DNA of 5,077 nt from Actinomycetota bacterium (GTDB taxonomy: Bacteria; Actinomycetota; Thermoleophilia; UBA2241): NCBI GenBank assembly GCA_003132645.1, contig PKYM01000188.1, positions 7,368 to 12,444 on the forward strand. Direction: 5' to 3'. Shown one piece after another: positions 5,073 to 5,077 of this stretch. The translations under genes were made by a program, and so were the position numbers. The first letter of the stretch is position 1. The number at the start of each line of letters is the position of its first letter. A model generated the notes under the pieces. The model saw only the letters and a list, made by a program, of their open reading frames with translations, did no database searches and was not told where the DNA came from.

Positions 5073-5077
5073 CCTCC
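5073..5077 (-). promoter_or_regulatory. Ribosome binding site of the tautomerase-like gene
   Basis: GGAGG stands at the very edge of the window, four bases before the ATG at 5068-5066. Any promoter or preceding attC lies outside. Confidence 0.7.

Noticed and set aside
1..5077. CRISPR array, tRNA or rRNA genes, rho-independent terminators
   Set aside because: No spaced short repeats, cloverleaf or rRNA-like sequence, and no hairpin followed by a T run was seen on either strand.

Overview
This is a high-GC bacterial window in which every credible gene lies on the minus strand. It looks like part of an integron gene-cassette array, read from right to left, ending at or interrupted by an IS110-family insertion sequence. 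I cannot assign a taxon. Nothing here is an integron integrase or an attI site; if present, they should lie beyond the right edge, because the attC sites are oriented with their 3' ends towards the left.

Right part (about 3286-5077). Three attC recombination sites, each 87 bp, lie at 4537-4623, 3944-4030 and 3286-3372. They bound classic one-function cassettes: a small tautomerase-superfamily-like protein (4736-5068), a secreted lipoprotein (4062-4520) and a complete YefM/YoeB-type toxin-antitoxin pair (antitoxin 3633-3875, toxin 3373-3636). The toxin-antitoxin cassette carries its own promoter region with a double CGTACG operator. The other cassettes show a good ribosome binding site but no clear promoter, so they probably depend on upstream transcription.

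Middle part (about 1097-3240). Four minus-strand genes follow without an intact attC: a C-terminally truncated TatD-family hydrolase, a GNAT acetyltransferase, a small three-helix membrane protein and a second GNAT acetyltransferase related to diamine/spermidine acetyltransferases. The truncated TatD gene runs into a sequence that closely resembles one arm of the attC at 3944-4030 but has lost its GTT core. This suggests a deletion that removed the end of TatD and half of its attC, fusing two cassettes.

Left part (1-1042). A 52-residue hypothetical ORF is followed by the N-terminal 270 residues of an IS110-family DEDD transposase, which is cut by the left edge of the window. The short leader between them has overlapping inverted repeats. 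IS110-family elements encode a bridge RNA next to the transposase gene, but I cannot tell whether it lies here or beyond the window.

As a whole the genes do not form a pathway. They are a collection of small accessory functions (acetyltransferases, a toxin-antitoxin stabiliser, a lipoprotein, a possible tautomerase), as expected for a cassette array whose left end is decaying.
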